Positions 36,047-43,745 of a stretch of DNA of 64,000 bases are shown in pieces. Source of the stretch: Dermatophilaceae bacterium Sec6.4 (GTDB lineage Bacteria > Actinomycetota > Actinomycetes > Actinomycetales > Dermatophilaceae); contig CP144172.1 in assembly GCA_039636865.1 (NCBI GenBank), forward strand, positions 2,728,001-2,792,000, written 5' to 3'. The position numbers and the translations under genes are program-made. The notes under the pieces were generated by a model. It made no database searches, was not told where the DNA came from, and saw only the letters and a program-made list of their open reading frames with translations. Position 1 is the stretch's first letter; every line of letters begins with the position of its first letter.

Positions 36047-36694
36047 ATGACCACCGTCCACTTTCGCCGTACCCTTCCCACAATCAGTGTTCTCGCTGCG
36101 GGAGCGCTGGCGTTGACCGGCTGCGGGGGCAGCGGGTCGATGATGGGCGACGGCGGGTCGGCGATGGGTGGTACCGGCCAGGGGATGAGCGACGGCGGGT
36201 CGGCGATGGGTCGTACCGGCCAGGGGATGAATGGCTACACGCTGTCTGGCAGCACGTGCACCCCCGCCGCACCGTCGTCATCCGGGGCGGTGGTCCACGT
36301 GATCCTGGCCGACATGGGCATGACCCAGATGATGGGCGGTACTGCCCCGATGGGCGCCCGCATGATGTTGCGCGCTACGCCGTCAACTGTCGCGGCCGGC
36401 ACCATCACCTTGCAGGCCAGCGACCGCGGCTGGCGGACCCATGAACTGGTCGTGCTCCCTCTCGCCGCGGGCGCGAAAATCGGCCAACGGATCCCCGGCG
36501 CCAACGGCAAGGTCTCCGAGACCGGCTCTCTGGGTGAGGCCTCCACCGCATGCGCGGCCGGTGCCGGCGAGGGCATCCCCGCAGGCTCCGCGTCCTGGGT
36601 CACCCTGAAGCTACCCGCCGGCCGGTATGAGCTGGTCTGCAACCTGCCCAACCATTACGCCGACGGTATGCGCCAAGAACTCGACGTCACCTGA
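36047..36694 (+). CDS. Met-rich lipoprotein with cupredoxin-like domain
   Basis: A 215-residue exported lipoprotein: basic start, hydrophobic segment and lipobox ALTGCGG (Cys at about residue 25). Next comes a Gly/Met-rich region made of two 14-residue repeats (GDGGSAMGGTGQGM and SDGGSAMGRTGQGM) and further Met clusters (DMGMTQMMGGTAPM). The C-terminal half has a cupredoxin-like pattern, with His in WRTHELVVLPL and the ligand set Cys, His, Met in ELVCNLPNHYADGM. It is probably a type-1 copper protein or a copper buffer outside the membrane. Confidence 0.82.
   Translation: MTTVHFRRTLPTISVLAAGALALTGCGGSGSMMGDGGSAMGGTGQGMSDGGSAMGRTGQGMNGYTLSGSTCTPAAPSSSGAVVHVILADMGMTQMMGGTAPMGARMMLRATPSTVAAGTITLQASDRGWRTHELVVLPLAAGAKIGQRIPGANGKVSETGSLGEASTACAAGAGEGIPAGSASWVTLKLPAGRYELVCNLPNHYADGMRQELDVT
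36147..36230 (+). repeat. 42-bp tandem repeat, two copies
   Basis: Two consecutive 42-bp units (36147-36188 and 36189-36230) differ at a single visible position (G to C in the GGT/CGT codon). They encode the 14-residue Met/Gly repeats of the lipoprotein. The near-identity suggests recent duplication or ongoing copy-number change. Confidence 0.85.
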
Positions 36695-36936
36695 ACACCC
36701 CGAGAGGTTCGCGAGGGCCGCCTGCGCGACAGATGCGGCAAGTCGCTCCCAGTGCGACGAACCTTAAGTAGTGGATCCGATGGCGGCACTGTTGGCCCGC
36801 ACTGGTCGGGCGCCTGAGGCAGCCTGTGCCATTACCGCGGCAAGGCGTCCTGGCTGGCCGTCGGTTCCCGTCTCGACCTTCCCGTCGCTATCGCTCCAAC
36901 CGGTGTCAACCGGACCGGGCAGTCTCTGAGTCATTC

Positions 36937-37122
36937 GTTGCGAGACCGGCACGGGGTCACTTCCCCAACGAGCATGCAGCGCTGAGACGCCTCCACCTCG
37001 TCACCCGGAGCCGGGACCCGCCCGGGAAAGCAGCCACCCGCTGGACTGTGCGGTGGAAATCAGCACTGCGCGTCTTCGCCATCGTGCTCGAGGGTCGCTG
37101 GCCCGCCGCTGAAAAATATTGA
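36937..37122 (+). pseudogene. IS256-family transposase remnant (C-terminal part)
   Basis: The plus frame reads ARGHFPNEHAALRRLHLVTR, SRDPPGKAATRWTVRWKSAL and RVFAIVLEGRWP. This follows closely the C-terminus of IS256 (mutator) transposases: ARGHFPNEQAALK, then RWTMRWKAALNAF and FEGR. Upstream sequence (36695-36936) shows no further match and has no start, so only the last 60 residues survive. It is on the opposite strand from the N-terminal remnant near tRNA-Ile2; they may or may not come from the same element. Confidence 0.75.
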
Positions 37123-37434
37123 CCACCAATCGGGTCACCAACACCGAAGCTCGGATAGTCCCTCCGTCGCGGGGCTTGGCCTGCGGTGTTGCACTGGGCG
37201 TGACTGCCATGACAGCACTGGGCCACGTCGCAGTCCTTGCGAATAGCGGTGGTGCACCCGGCCGCGAAGAGCGCGGCCAGACATAGCTGACGAGTTTCAC
37301 ATGAATGCGCTGCCAGCAGTGTGGTTTGGAGGCTGAAAGACCACCGAGCGGTTCAGCTACGTCCGGGTGAGGTGGCTGAATGGACAGCAGGCGGGATAAG
37401 GGTCTGCACAGCAGCGAGCGTTAATCTCGCCGGC
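37123..37434. other. intergenic region before the PBP gene
   Basis: About 312 bases with no firm gene. One short plus-strand frame from TTG 37119 to 37286 encodes about 55 residues with a hydrophobic stretch (GLACGVALGVTAMTALGHVA), but it lacks a ribosome binding site and overlaps the end of the transposase remnant. The PBP promoter should lie here. Confidence 0.35.
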
Positions 37435-39759
37435 ATGCGTGTCATCAATCGTCTGGGATCCGTGCTCACCTTGCTCGTTGCACTGATCGCCACCGCGATG
37501 GTGATGGGATTGTTGGCGGCTGGGTTGCTGATCCCTGCTGTGGGTAGTGCTGGTCTGGCGAGCAATGGGAGCATCGCCCTGTTCAACGGGTTGCCCGCGA
37601 CGTTCGCTATGAATCCGTTGGCGCAGCAGTCGCGGATCCTCGCCGCGGATGGTTCGACGATCGCCACACCGTTCAACGAGAACCGGGTCGTGGTGCCGCT
37701 GAGCAAGGTCGCGCCCATCATGCGCAAGGCGCAGGTCGCGATCGAGGACCAGCGCTTCTACCAACACGGCGCGATCGACCCCAAAGGTCTCCTGCGCGCG
37801 GTCAGCAGCAACGCGCAAGGCGGCGGGCTACAGGGCGCCTCGACCCTGACGCAGCAGTACGTCAAAGTCGCCTTGGAGAACCAGGCGCGGGATGCCGGCA
37901 ACACCAATGCCGCCAACAGAGCCGTGACCCAGGACGGTCTACAGGGGTACGTGCGTAAGTTGCAGCAACTGCGATACGCGATCGCGTTGGAGCAGAAGTA
38001 CTCCAAGGACCAGATCCTGGACGGGTACCTGAATATCGTCTACTTCGGCGATCAGCAGTACGGCATAGAGGCCGCCGCCGAGCATTACTTCAGCGTGCAC
38101 GCCTCTCAACTGAGCCTGCCAGAGGCCGCCTTGCTGGCCGGAGTGGTAAACCAGCCGACGTCGTTCGACCCGGTCACCAACCCCAAAGACTCCCAAGCGC
38201 GACGCAACACAGTGCTGCAGGCAATGTTGCAGCAGAAGATCATCACTCACCAGCAATACTCCGCGGCCGTAGCCCTACCAGTGTCCAAAATGCTGAAGCT
38301 GAAGAACGTCAGCGGTAACTGTTCGTCGTCGCAGTACCCGTACTTCTGCAACTACGTCACCAATTGGCTTTACCAGCAACCTGCTCTCGGTACGACCCGG
38401 GCCGCGCGGATGGCGACGCTGAAGAGCGGGGGTCTGACGATCAAGACCACCTTCCAACCGAAGATGGCCGCGATCATCAACGCGCAACTACGAGCGAAGG
38501 TACCCACCCACAACCAGTACAACATCAATACTGCTGCGGCGATGATCCAACCCGGGACCGGCGACATCATCGCCATTGGTCAGAACACCTCGTACAGCAA
38601 TACGAACAGCAGTGGGAAGACATCTCTGGATCTTGCAAACTCCAGCTTCACCTTCGGTTCGTCAGCGAAGTACTTCTCAATCGTCGCCGCGCTGCAACGA
38701 AATGTCTCACCGGACAACACCATCGACGTACCGCCTCAGAACATCAGCGTCAACGGTCAACCCGGCACTGCCTTTCCCTTCAAGGACTTCGCCGGGCCGT
38801 GCTACCAGGCGCCCCGGGGCACCTTCCCAATGGGCAATGATGCGCGGGTACCGCCCGGTCCGATGACGTACGCGCAGGCGACCGCGTTGTCGGTCAACAC
38901 CGCCTTCACGCAGCTGGCTACCCAGGTTGGGATGTGCAACATCGTCGACACGATGGTGAAGCTGGGTTTGACGAGATCGAAGTTGCAGATCACGCCCGCA
39001 GCGGTCGTGTTGGGCGCCGGCGTAACGTCACCCATCCAACTGGCCAACGCGTATGCGACAGCGGCCGCGGGCGGTAAATACTGCCCACCACGCCCGGTGC
39101 TGTCGATGGTGGACGGGAACGGCAAGAAGTTACCCATCTCCGTTGCTGCCTGCAAGCAGGTCATGACCCCAGCGGTTGCCGCCCAGGTAGATCAGATTTT
39201 CCAGGCGGTTCTTGACCCCAACAACCCGCAAGCCACCGGCTATGGGTCGGCCCTGGCGAACAGTCGCCCTGCCGCCGGCAAGACCGGAACCGTGACCGGC
39301 GCGAAGAACATCTGGTTCGTTGGCTACACCCCGCAACTGGCCACCGCCGTGTGGATCGGACACTCCGGCGATCAGCCCGACCTGAAGAACATCACCCTCG
39401 CAGGTCATAACTACGGCAGTTCGTACTTGTTCGCCGGCTCGATTGCCGCACCCACCTGGAAGGCCATCATGGACGCGGCGCTGAAGGGGCAGCCGGTCCA
39501 GCAGTTCCCCGCTGTTCCGGGGAATCCTACTAGTTCAACGAGTCCGTCACCTTCGCCGTCGCCAAGTCAGGTCCCCGTACCCAGCGTCATCGGCCAGAGC
39601 ATCAACGCCGCAATCGCCACGCTGCAGGCCGCGGGCTTCCACGTACAACTGGGCCCGGCCCGCAAAGGCCCGCAGCCCAGGGGGCAGATCACCGGCACGT
39701 CCGCCGCCGCGAATGAAGCGCCAGGCACCACCATCTTCATCTACCCCAGCAGCGGCTGA
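37435..39759 (+). CDS. class A penicillin-binding protein with PASTA domain
   Basis: A 774-residue bifunctional murein synthase. After an N-terminal helix (residues 8-32) comes the GT51 transglycosylase domain with the catalytic Glu in AIEDQRFYQHGAIDPKG and GASTLTQQYVK. The transpeptidase domain has SxxK as SSAK in FTFGSSAKYFSI, SxN as SVNTAF and KTG as AGKTGTV. A Ser/Pro linker (SSTSPSPSPSPSQVPV) leads to one C-terminal PASTA domain (VPSVIGQSINAAIATLQAAG). ATG 37435 is chosen because the helix follows directly; the frame is open to 37321. Lying among mobile-element remnants, it may be an extra copy beside a chromosomal PBP1. Confidence 0.9.
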   Translation: MRVINRLGSVLTLLVALIATAMVMGLLAAGLLIPAVGSAGLASNGSIALFNGLPATFAMNPLAQQSRILAADGSTIATPFNENRVVVPLSKVAPIMRKAQVAIEDQRFYQHGAIDPKGLLRAVSSNAQGGGLQGASTLTQQYVKVALENQARDAGNTNAANRAVTQDGLQGYVRKLQQLRYAIALEQKYSKDQILDGYLNIVYFGDQQYGIEAAAEHYFSVHASQLSLPEAALLAGVVNQPTSFDPVTNPKDSQARRNTVLQAMLQQKIITHQQYSAAVALPVSKMLKLKNVSGNCSSSQYPYFCNYVTNWLYQQPALGTTRAARMATLKSGGLTIKTTFQPKMAAIINAQLRAKVPTHNQYNINTAAAMIQPGTGDIIAIGQNTSYSNTNSSGKTSLDLANSSFTFGSSAKYFSIVAALQRNVSPDNTIDVPPQNISVNGQPGTAFPFKDFAGPCYQAPRGTFPMGNDARVPPGPMTYAQATALSVNTAFTQLATQVGMCNIVDTMVKLGLTRSKLQITPAAVVLGAGVTSPIQLANAYATAAAGGKYCPPRPVLSMVDGNGKKLPISVAACKQVMTPAVAAQVDQIFQAVLDPNNPQATGYGSALANSRPAAGKTGTVTGAKNIWFVGYTPQLATAVWIGHSGDQPDLKNITLAGHNYGSSYLFAGSIAAPTWKAIMDAALKGQPVQQFPAVPGNPTSSTSPSPSPSPSQVPVPSVIGQSINAAIATLQAAGFHVQLGPARKGPQPRGQITGTSAAANEAPGTTIFIYPSSG

Positions 39760-39837
39760 GCAGGTAACCACGCGATCACCCAGGGCGTGGTGGGCGGCAG
39801 CCAGCCCATCCCGGATCCGCCCGGACGTCAAGGAGTG

Positions 39838-39975
39838 CTAGACCTCAGCGATTGCCCCGTCACCAGGAAGTCGCCCAACCGCAGCGGTCAACGCATCGTG
39901 CTGGGCCTTGAGGTGCTGATCGCGAATCAACGCCTGCCCATACCCAATCCTCGCCGTGCAATACCACCGTATGAG
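39838..39975 (-). pseudogene. serine recombinase (resolvase) remnant
   Basis: On the minus strand the frame ending in TAG at 39838 reads ARIGYGQALIRDQHLKAQHD followed by ALTAAVGRLP. This matches the N-terminus of small serine recombinases (RIGYARVSTRDQHLDAQRDALTAAG type), although the catalytic Ser position is altered (ALIR instead of VSTR-like). No start codon is seen and the frame stops after about 45 residues, so it is a fragment. The rest of the gap 39760-40213 holds nothing I recognise. Confidence 0.5.
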
Positions 39976-40213
39976 TCGTCTGCGCCTTCATGGTGTGCGG
40001 CCGAGTGACCAGACACCACGCCACACGCCAGGCCGGTCACTTCGACTGACAGCAGCCGAGGTCAGCTCGGGAAATTACTCGGACAAACACCTCGTGAGGC
40101 GGGACACTGAAAGATTCCAAAGAGAGCCAGATGGCGTAACGACAGAGGCACCCTCAGGGCGTCAGGAAAATACGGATTGGCTCGACTCAAGTGCATCCCT
40201 AGAAGGAGCCCTG

Positions 40214-40831
40214 ATGAATCCCATCCCCTCCACATCCTCGGCGGCCGCTCCGGGTCCAGACTCAGTCAATGCTTTGCCTACCTGGCTTCTGATAGCCCTG
40301 CTCGCACTCGTGACAGCCATAGTGGTCGCAATGTTTGCCCTTACGCTCTACAACCTGACCGCCCCCCGATCGACACTGAAAACCGTGCTCGGACTGCGGA
40401 GGCGATCCAAAGGAGCAAAATCACTTCAGGAGCTTGCATCGGGAGGTGCCGTGGGCATCGCAACGACCGACTCAGCCGTCCAGCAGAAGTTGGTGGACAC
40501 TCTCGGGCTCTCCGCACGCGTCGGTAAGCGTACGACGCGCACCACATTGGCAATCGCTGGTTTTTCCTTGCTGGGTGTCGCTCTGGTGGCGTCATTCGGC
40601 CTCTCTGGCCCCGGAGTACGCGACCTTCGAACCCAGCTGGTAGCGGCCGTGACAACTCTGGTTGCCGCCATCGCCGGCTTCTTCTTCGGCGCTCAGTCCC
40701 CCGGTAATCCCCCAGTCGACATTCCCCCACCTGACACCCCCAAGCCCGATTCCCCCTCTGCCCCATCACAGATGACCCCGCCTCCGAGCACGGGGCATTC
40801 CGAACGTGTCCCGGCGGCAAATAAAGGGTAG
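40214..40831 (+). CDS. membrane protein with Pro-rich tail, function unknown
   Basis: A 205-residue protein starting at ATG 40214 with AAGGAG five bases before. Helices lie near residues 20-45 (PTWLLIALLALVTAIVVAMF), 105-125 and 130-150. Between the first two is a soluble part of about 50 residues (SLQELASGGAVGIATTDSAV). The last 45 residues are Pro/Ser rich (DIPPPDTPKPDSPSAPSQ). The general plan resembles small membrane proteins that carry a short soluble module and an exposed Pro-rich tail. I do not recognise the family. Confidence 0.65.
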   Translation: MNPIPSTSSAAAPGPDSVNALPTWLLIALLALVTAIVVAMFALTLYNLTAPRSTLKTVLGLRRRSKGAKSLQELASGGAVGIATTDSAVQQKLVDTLGLSARVGKRTTRTTLAIAGFSLLGVALVASFGLSGPGVRDLRTQLVAAVTTLVAAIAGFFFGAQSPGNPPVDIPPPDTPKPDSPSAPSQMTPPPSTGHSERVPAANKG

Positions 40832-40998
40832 ATGACGTCGTTTGCGTTCGGCTGGCGCTGCCGAACACGTTGCGGGTGACCTGCCGTGCATGGTGAGCAA
40901 ATGGCTGACCTTCGAGTTCTGGACGACAGCGTCGGACCGACGATCCTGGCCGACTTCGGTGGTCCAATCGGACTGAGGAGCGGCAACGCGAGCCACAA

Positions 40999-41023
40999 CC
41001 GGCGCCCCGAGTCGGGGCGCCGG
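40999..41023. terminator. GC-rich hairpin, probable terminator
   Basis: A perfect 10-bp stem (40999-41008 with 41014-41023) with a 5-base loop. It lies between the ends of the plus-strand membrane-protein gene and the minus-strand ScyD/ScyE-like gene, and so can stop transcription from both sides. The remainder of 40832-41119 is without a recognisable gene. Confidence 0.6.
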
Positions 41024-41119
41024 CGTGTTGCTGAGCTCCAGCAGCGACTACGGATCGGTCTACACGGCGCTGACTATTCGTCTGATGCATGCGTCGCAGG
41101 CGTTTGCGAGTAGCCCGGA

Positions 41120-42382
41120 TCAGTGTTTGTCCTGGGGGAGCGCAATCTTGATGACCTGTCCGCCGCCGGCAGCCGCGGGCAGGATCGAGCCGGTGGTGAC
41201 GTAGGCGGTATTTCCGCGCAATGCGATTCCGTAGGGTGCGAACAAACCCGCTGCCACCACCTGCTGCTGGTCACCCCCGCCGCGTGGGATCTTCACGACG
41301 GCCCCGATCGGACCGTTCAGGAGGCCTTTCTGCGCTATCTCCACGGCGTAGAGCTCACCGTGGCTCCCGAATGCCAGGTCGGTGACATTGGTCAGGCCGG
41401 AGGCGTACACGCTGGTCTTCCCGTCCTTGACCTTCCAGATCCTCGAGCCGCCCTGGCAGAACGGGAATCCGGTGAGCTCGCTGACGTAATAGGCGTGGTC
41501 TGGGCCCTTCACGACGGAGGTCGGGACGGACTGAGGCGCCTGCGGTGACGGTGGGCAGGTCTTCGTTGCCGACGGGAACGTCGCGATGAGCCTCGTCTTG
41601 CCGTCGGGGGCGACCCGGAGCAGGTCGTTGGCGCCAGCATCGGCGACGACGAAGCCATTCCCGTCCGTGATCAGCGCGTTGGCGTTGGAGTCGGGAGCTT
41701 CGGCGGGCGGGACCGGGTTGTTGACCGCTTCGAACGCTGCGATGTCGGCCCGTTGTTGAACCCCGGCGATCCCGGTACGGAAGAAGGGCGCCCACCACGG
41801 CGATACCCGACTGGTGGCGACGGTCCCGAGCAGGTGCCCGGCGCTGGAGTACGCGGAGAACTTGAATCGGTTCGTCGGGTTGGAGCCGAGACCGATGGTA
41901 AAGGCAATGTGGTCACGACCCATCATCGTGACATCGGATGGGCCGGCGGCTTCTGCCCCAGGTGGCAGTTGGCCGCCCTGTGCGGAGATCTGCGGTGCCA
42001 GCGAGGGCAGCCCGGTGATGACCTGGCGGGCACGTCCGTGGGTGATCCTGGTGATGGCCCCCGACGTGCCGAAGCACGAGTTGAGACCGGGGGTGTCAGG
42101 GCTCGGGATGCAGGGTCCGCTGCCACCATGACCGGACTCTGCGACGTAGAGGTCACCATTGCTGGAGAACGCAAGCTGACGCGGGTTGTCCAGGCCCGTG
42201 GTGACGACGGGGTACGCCGGCTTGCTGTTGCTGTTCCTGTTGCCGGGGTTGACCTGACCGGGCGTTCCTTCGGTCGGCATGGCCATAGCGGGAGCCACGG
42301 ACAAGCCGAGACAGGTGATCACCCCTAAGGTCGTGGCGGCTCCTCGCCGCGATGCGCGAGGGTGTGTTCGATGGGTACTCAT
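41120..42382 (-). CDS. secreted ScyD/ScyE-like beta-propeller protein
   Basis: A 420-residue exported protein: signal peptide with basic start and hydrophobic core (TTLGVITCLGLSVAPAMA, cleavage likely after AMA), then a propeller of the ScyD/ScyE family. Blades are seen as repeated strand motifs such as NPRQLAFSSNGDLYVAESG, GNGFVVADAGANDLLRV, DHAYYVSELTGFPF and DLAFGSHGELYAVEI. The founding members belong to the cyanobacterial scytonemin cluster, but actinobacterial relatives have no known pigment role. The ATG at 42382 has AAAGGATCG upstream. It may bind or modify extracellular polymers; function unknown. Confidence 0.88.
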   Translation of the reverse strand: MSTHRTHPRASRRGAATTLGVITCLGLSVAPAMAMPTEGTPGQVNPGNRNSNSKPAYPVVTTGLDNPRQLAFSSNGDLYVAESGHGGSGPCIPSPDTPGLNSCFGTSGAITRITHGRARQVITGLPSLAPQISAQGGQLPPGAEAAGPSDVTMMGRDHIAFTIGLGSNPTNRFKFSAYSSAGHLLGTVATSRVSPWWAPFFRTGIAGVQQRADIAAFEAVNNPVPPAEAPDSNANALITDGNGFVVADAGANDLLRVAPDGKTRLIATFPSATKTCPPSPQAPQSVPTSVVKGPDHAYYVSELTGFPFCQGGSRIWKVKDGKTSVYASGLTNVTDLAFGSHGELYAVEIAQKGLLNGPIGAVVKIPRGGGDQQQVVAAGLFAPYGIALRGNTAYVTTGSILPAAAGGGQVIKIALPQDKH

Positions 42383-42610
42383 GATCGATCCTTTCGGCCG
42401 GGCCGACGACCTGGGCCGTGACGGCGCTCACTGTGACCTTCCGAAATTAGCGCTTGCCGGAAGAACTCGTGACCAAATCGTGAAGATTTACTGACCCTTT
42501 TCGACGTTCTGGGTTGGTCGCTCGTGATAACGGGTGTTCGAGTGACTCGAGGAGCGGTCGATGTTGTGTACCCGGAACCCAGAAGTGCACGGCTGGCGAA
42601 CAAATGACAC

Positions 42611-42648
42611 GAGGAAGGGCCCCGACCAACTGGTCGGGGCCCTTCCTC
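42611..42648 (-). terminator. 18-bp perfect hairpin after tRNA-Asn
   Basis: The arms 42611-42628 and 42631-42648 are perfectly complementary over 18 bp with only two bases between them (in practice a 17-bp stem with a 4-base loop). It begins 10 bases after the tRNA-Asn 3' end on the minus strand. Its length and perfection are unusual; a terminator for the tRNA is the simplest role. Confidence 0.8.
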
Positions 42649-42658
42649 GTTCTTCCTG

Positions 42659-42731
42659 CTCCCCCGGTTGGACTCGAACCAACAACCCTCCGGTTAACAG
42701 CCGAATGCTCTGCCAATTGAGCTACAGGGGA
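42659..42731 (-). tRNA. tRNA-Asn (anticodon GUU)
   Basis: A 73-nt cloverleaf on the minus strand: acceptor TCCCCTG/CGGGGGA, D arm TAGCTCAATTGGCAGAGC, anticodon stem around loop CTGTTAA (anticodon GTT), T arm GGTTCGAGT, discriminator G73 as expected for Asn. CCA is not encoded. Confidence 0.95.
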
Positions 42732-42828
42732 CCGGCGCCAAGGCGCGGTCAGCACTCTAGCAATTCAGCCCGCCAGGCACCAAACAGACCCCACGCTCTC
42801 GACTAGGAGCCACCTCGTGGCCGGCGAT

Positions 42829-43350
42829 CTAGAGCCCCACCTGGTCTCGAAGTTCTGCGATCAACTGATCGACTCTGGCGATGACGGCCGGATCGTCTGC
42901 GGGGGTGAGACGACCCAGAACGGTCTGCTCGATCAGGTGGCCGTTTCGCAGGTCTTTGCGGATCACCACACGTCCTGAGCGGCGTGGGCCGGGCAGGTCC
43001 AGAGGCGCGGCGAGCACAACGCTGGCCTGAACCCGCTCGTGAAAGGTTTCGGGGACCCGCGTCTCCTGTTCGCGGAACGTGTACTGACCCGCGCGGCGAC
43101 CGTCGACCCAGGTCACCGTGAGGGTCCAGGTGTCCGGGTCCCACTGGCCTGCGTCCACGTCGAACCACTCACGCTCGCTGAGGATCTGCTCTGCGGTGCA
43201 GATCACGAACCGGTAACTGGTCGCCACGACGTAGGCATGCGTTGTGTCCTCGCGAGCGGCGGCGAGGACCTGCTCACCTCTGACCAGTGCGAGCTCGACC
43301 CGTACCTCGCTCGGGAGCGGGTCGGCACGTCGTAAACGCGGTCGCCTCAC
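42829..43350 (-). CDS. conserved hypothetical protein
   Basis: A 173-residue soluble protein, GTG start at 43350. The middle is rich in beta strands (HAYVVATSYRFVICTAEQIL, WTLTVTWVDGRRAGQYTF) followed by a helical C-terminus (PAVIARVDQLIAELRDQVGL). The strand pattern resembles PH-like domains in actinobacterial proteins that sit near dnaG, but I cannot name the family. It ends about 100 bases from tRNA-Asn and starts five bases from the end of the downstream-facing GlsB-like gene, so the two may be cotranscribed. Confidence 0.7.
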   Translation of the reverse strand: MRRPRLRRADPLPSEVRVELALVRGEQVLAAAREDTTHAYVVATSYRFVICTAEQILSEREWFDVDAGQWDPDTWTLTVTWVDGRRAGQYTFREQETRVPETFHERVQASVVLAAPLDLPGPRRSGRVVIRKDLRNGHLIEQTVLGRLTPADDPAVIARVDQLIAELRDQVGL

Positions 43351-43354
43351 AGTG

Positions 43355-43627
43355 TCAGCGACTTGTCTTGCGGCCGGTGACGCTGAGGAACATCCCGATC
43401 AGGATGGCAGCCACGACGATCCCGACGAGGAACGGCACCACCTCGAAAGACTTGTTGGATCCGTCGTAACCGAGCTTGTAGCAGATCCACGAACCGACAG
43501 CTGAGCCGATGGCGCCCAGGATCGTGGTCAGGATGCACCCGATGTTCTGCTTACCGGGCATGATCAGCCGCGCGAGCGCGCCGATGATGAAACCGACGAC
43601 GATGGCGCTGATGACTGTTCCGAGCAT
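43355..43627 (-). CDS. GlsB/YeaQ/YmgE family stress-response membrane protein
   Basis: A 90-residue protein with three hydrophobic helices and the family pattern: LGTVISAIVVGFIIGALARL, then IMPGKQNIGCILTTILGAIG, then a final helix (PFLVGIVVAAILIGMFL). The ATG at 43627 has AAGGAGTT just before it, which decides the start over longer frames. Transglycosylase-associated proteins of this type are induced by stress in enterobacteria; biochemical function is unknown. Confidence 0.88.
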   Translation of the reverse strand: MLGTVISAIVVGFIIGALARLIMPGKQNIGCILTTILGAIGSAVGSWICYKLGYDGSNKSFEVVPFLVGIVVAAILIGMFLSVTGRKTSR

Positions 43628-43745
43628 GTGAACTCCTTGATCGTGACGATTCTGCGCGGTGTCTGGACTCCCGCTGGGTAATGAACTCTGCAACGACTCT
43701 GCCTGGCTCGCCCGGGCTCACGCAAACCGGTCGCACCCAGCAGGC

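Noticed and set aside
35693..36061. 122-residue minus-strand open frame
   Set aside because: Antisense to the IstB remnant, which has recognisable motifs on the plus strand.
25624..42731. Attachment-site direct repeats of the flanking tRNA ends
   Set aside because: I looked for copies of the tRNA-Ile2 3' end and of the tRNA-Asn 3' end in the region and found none by eye.
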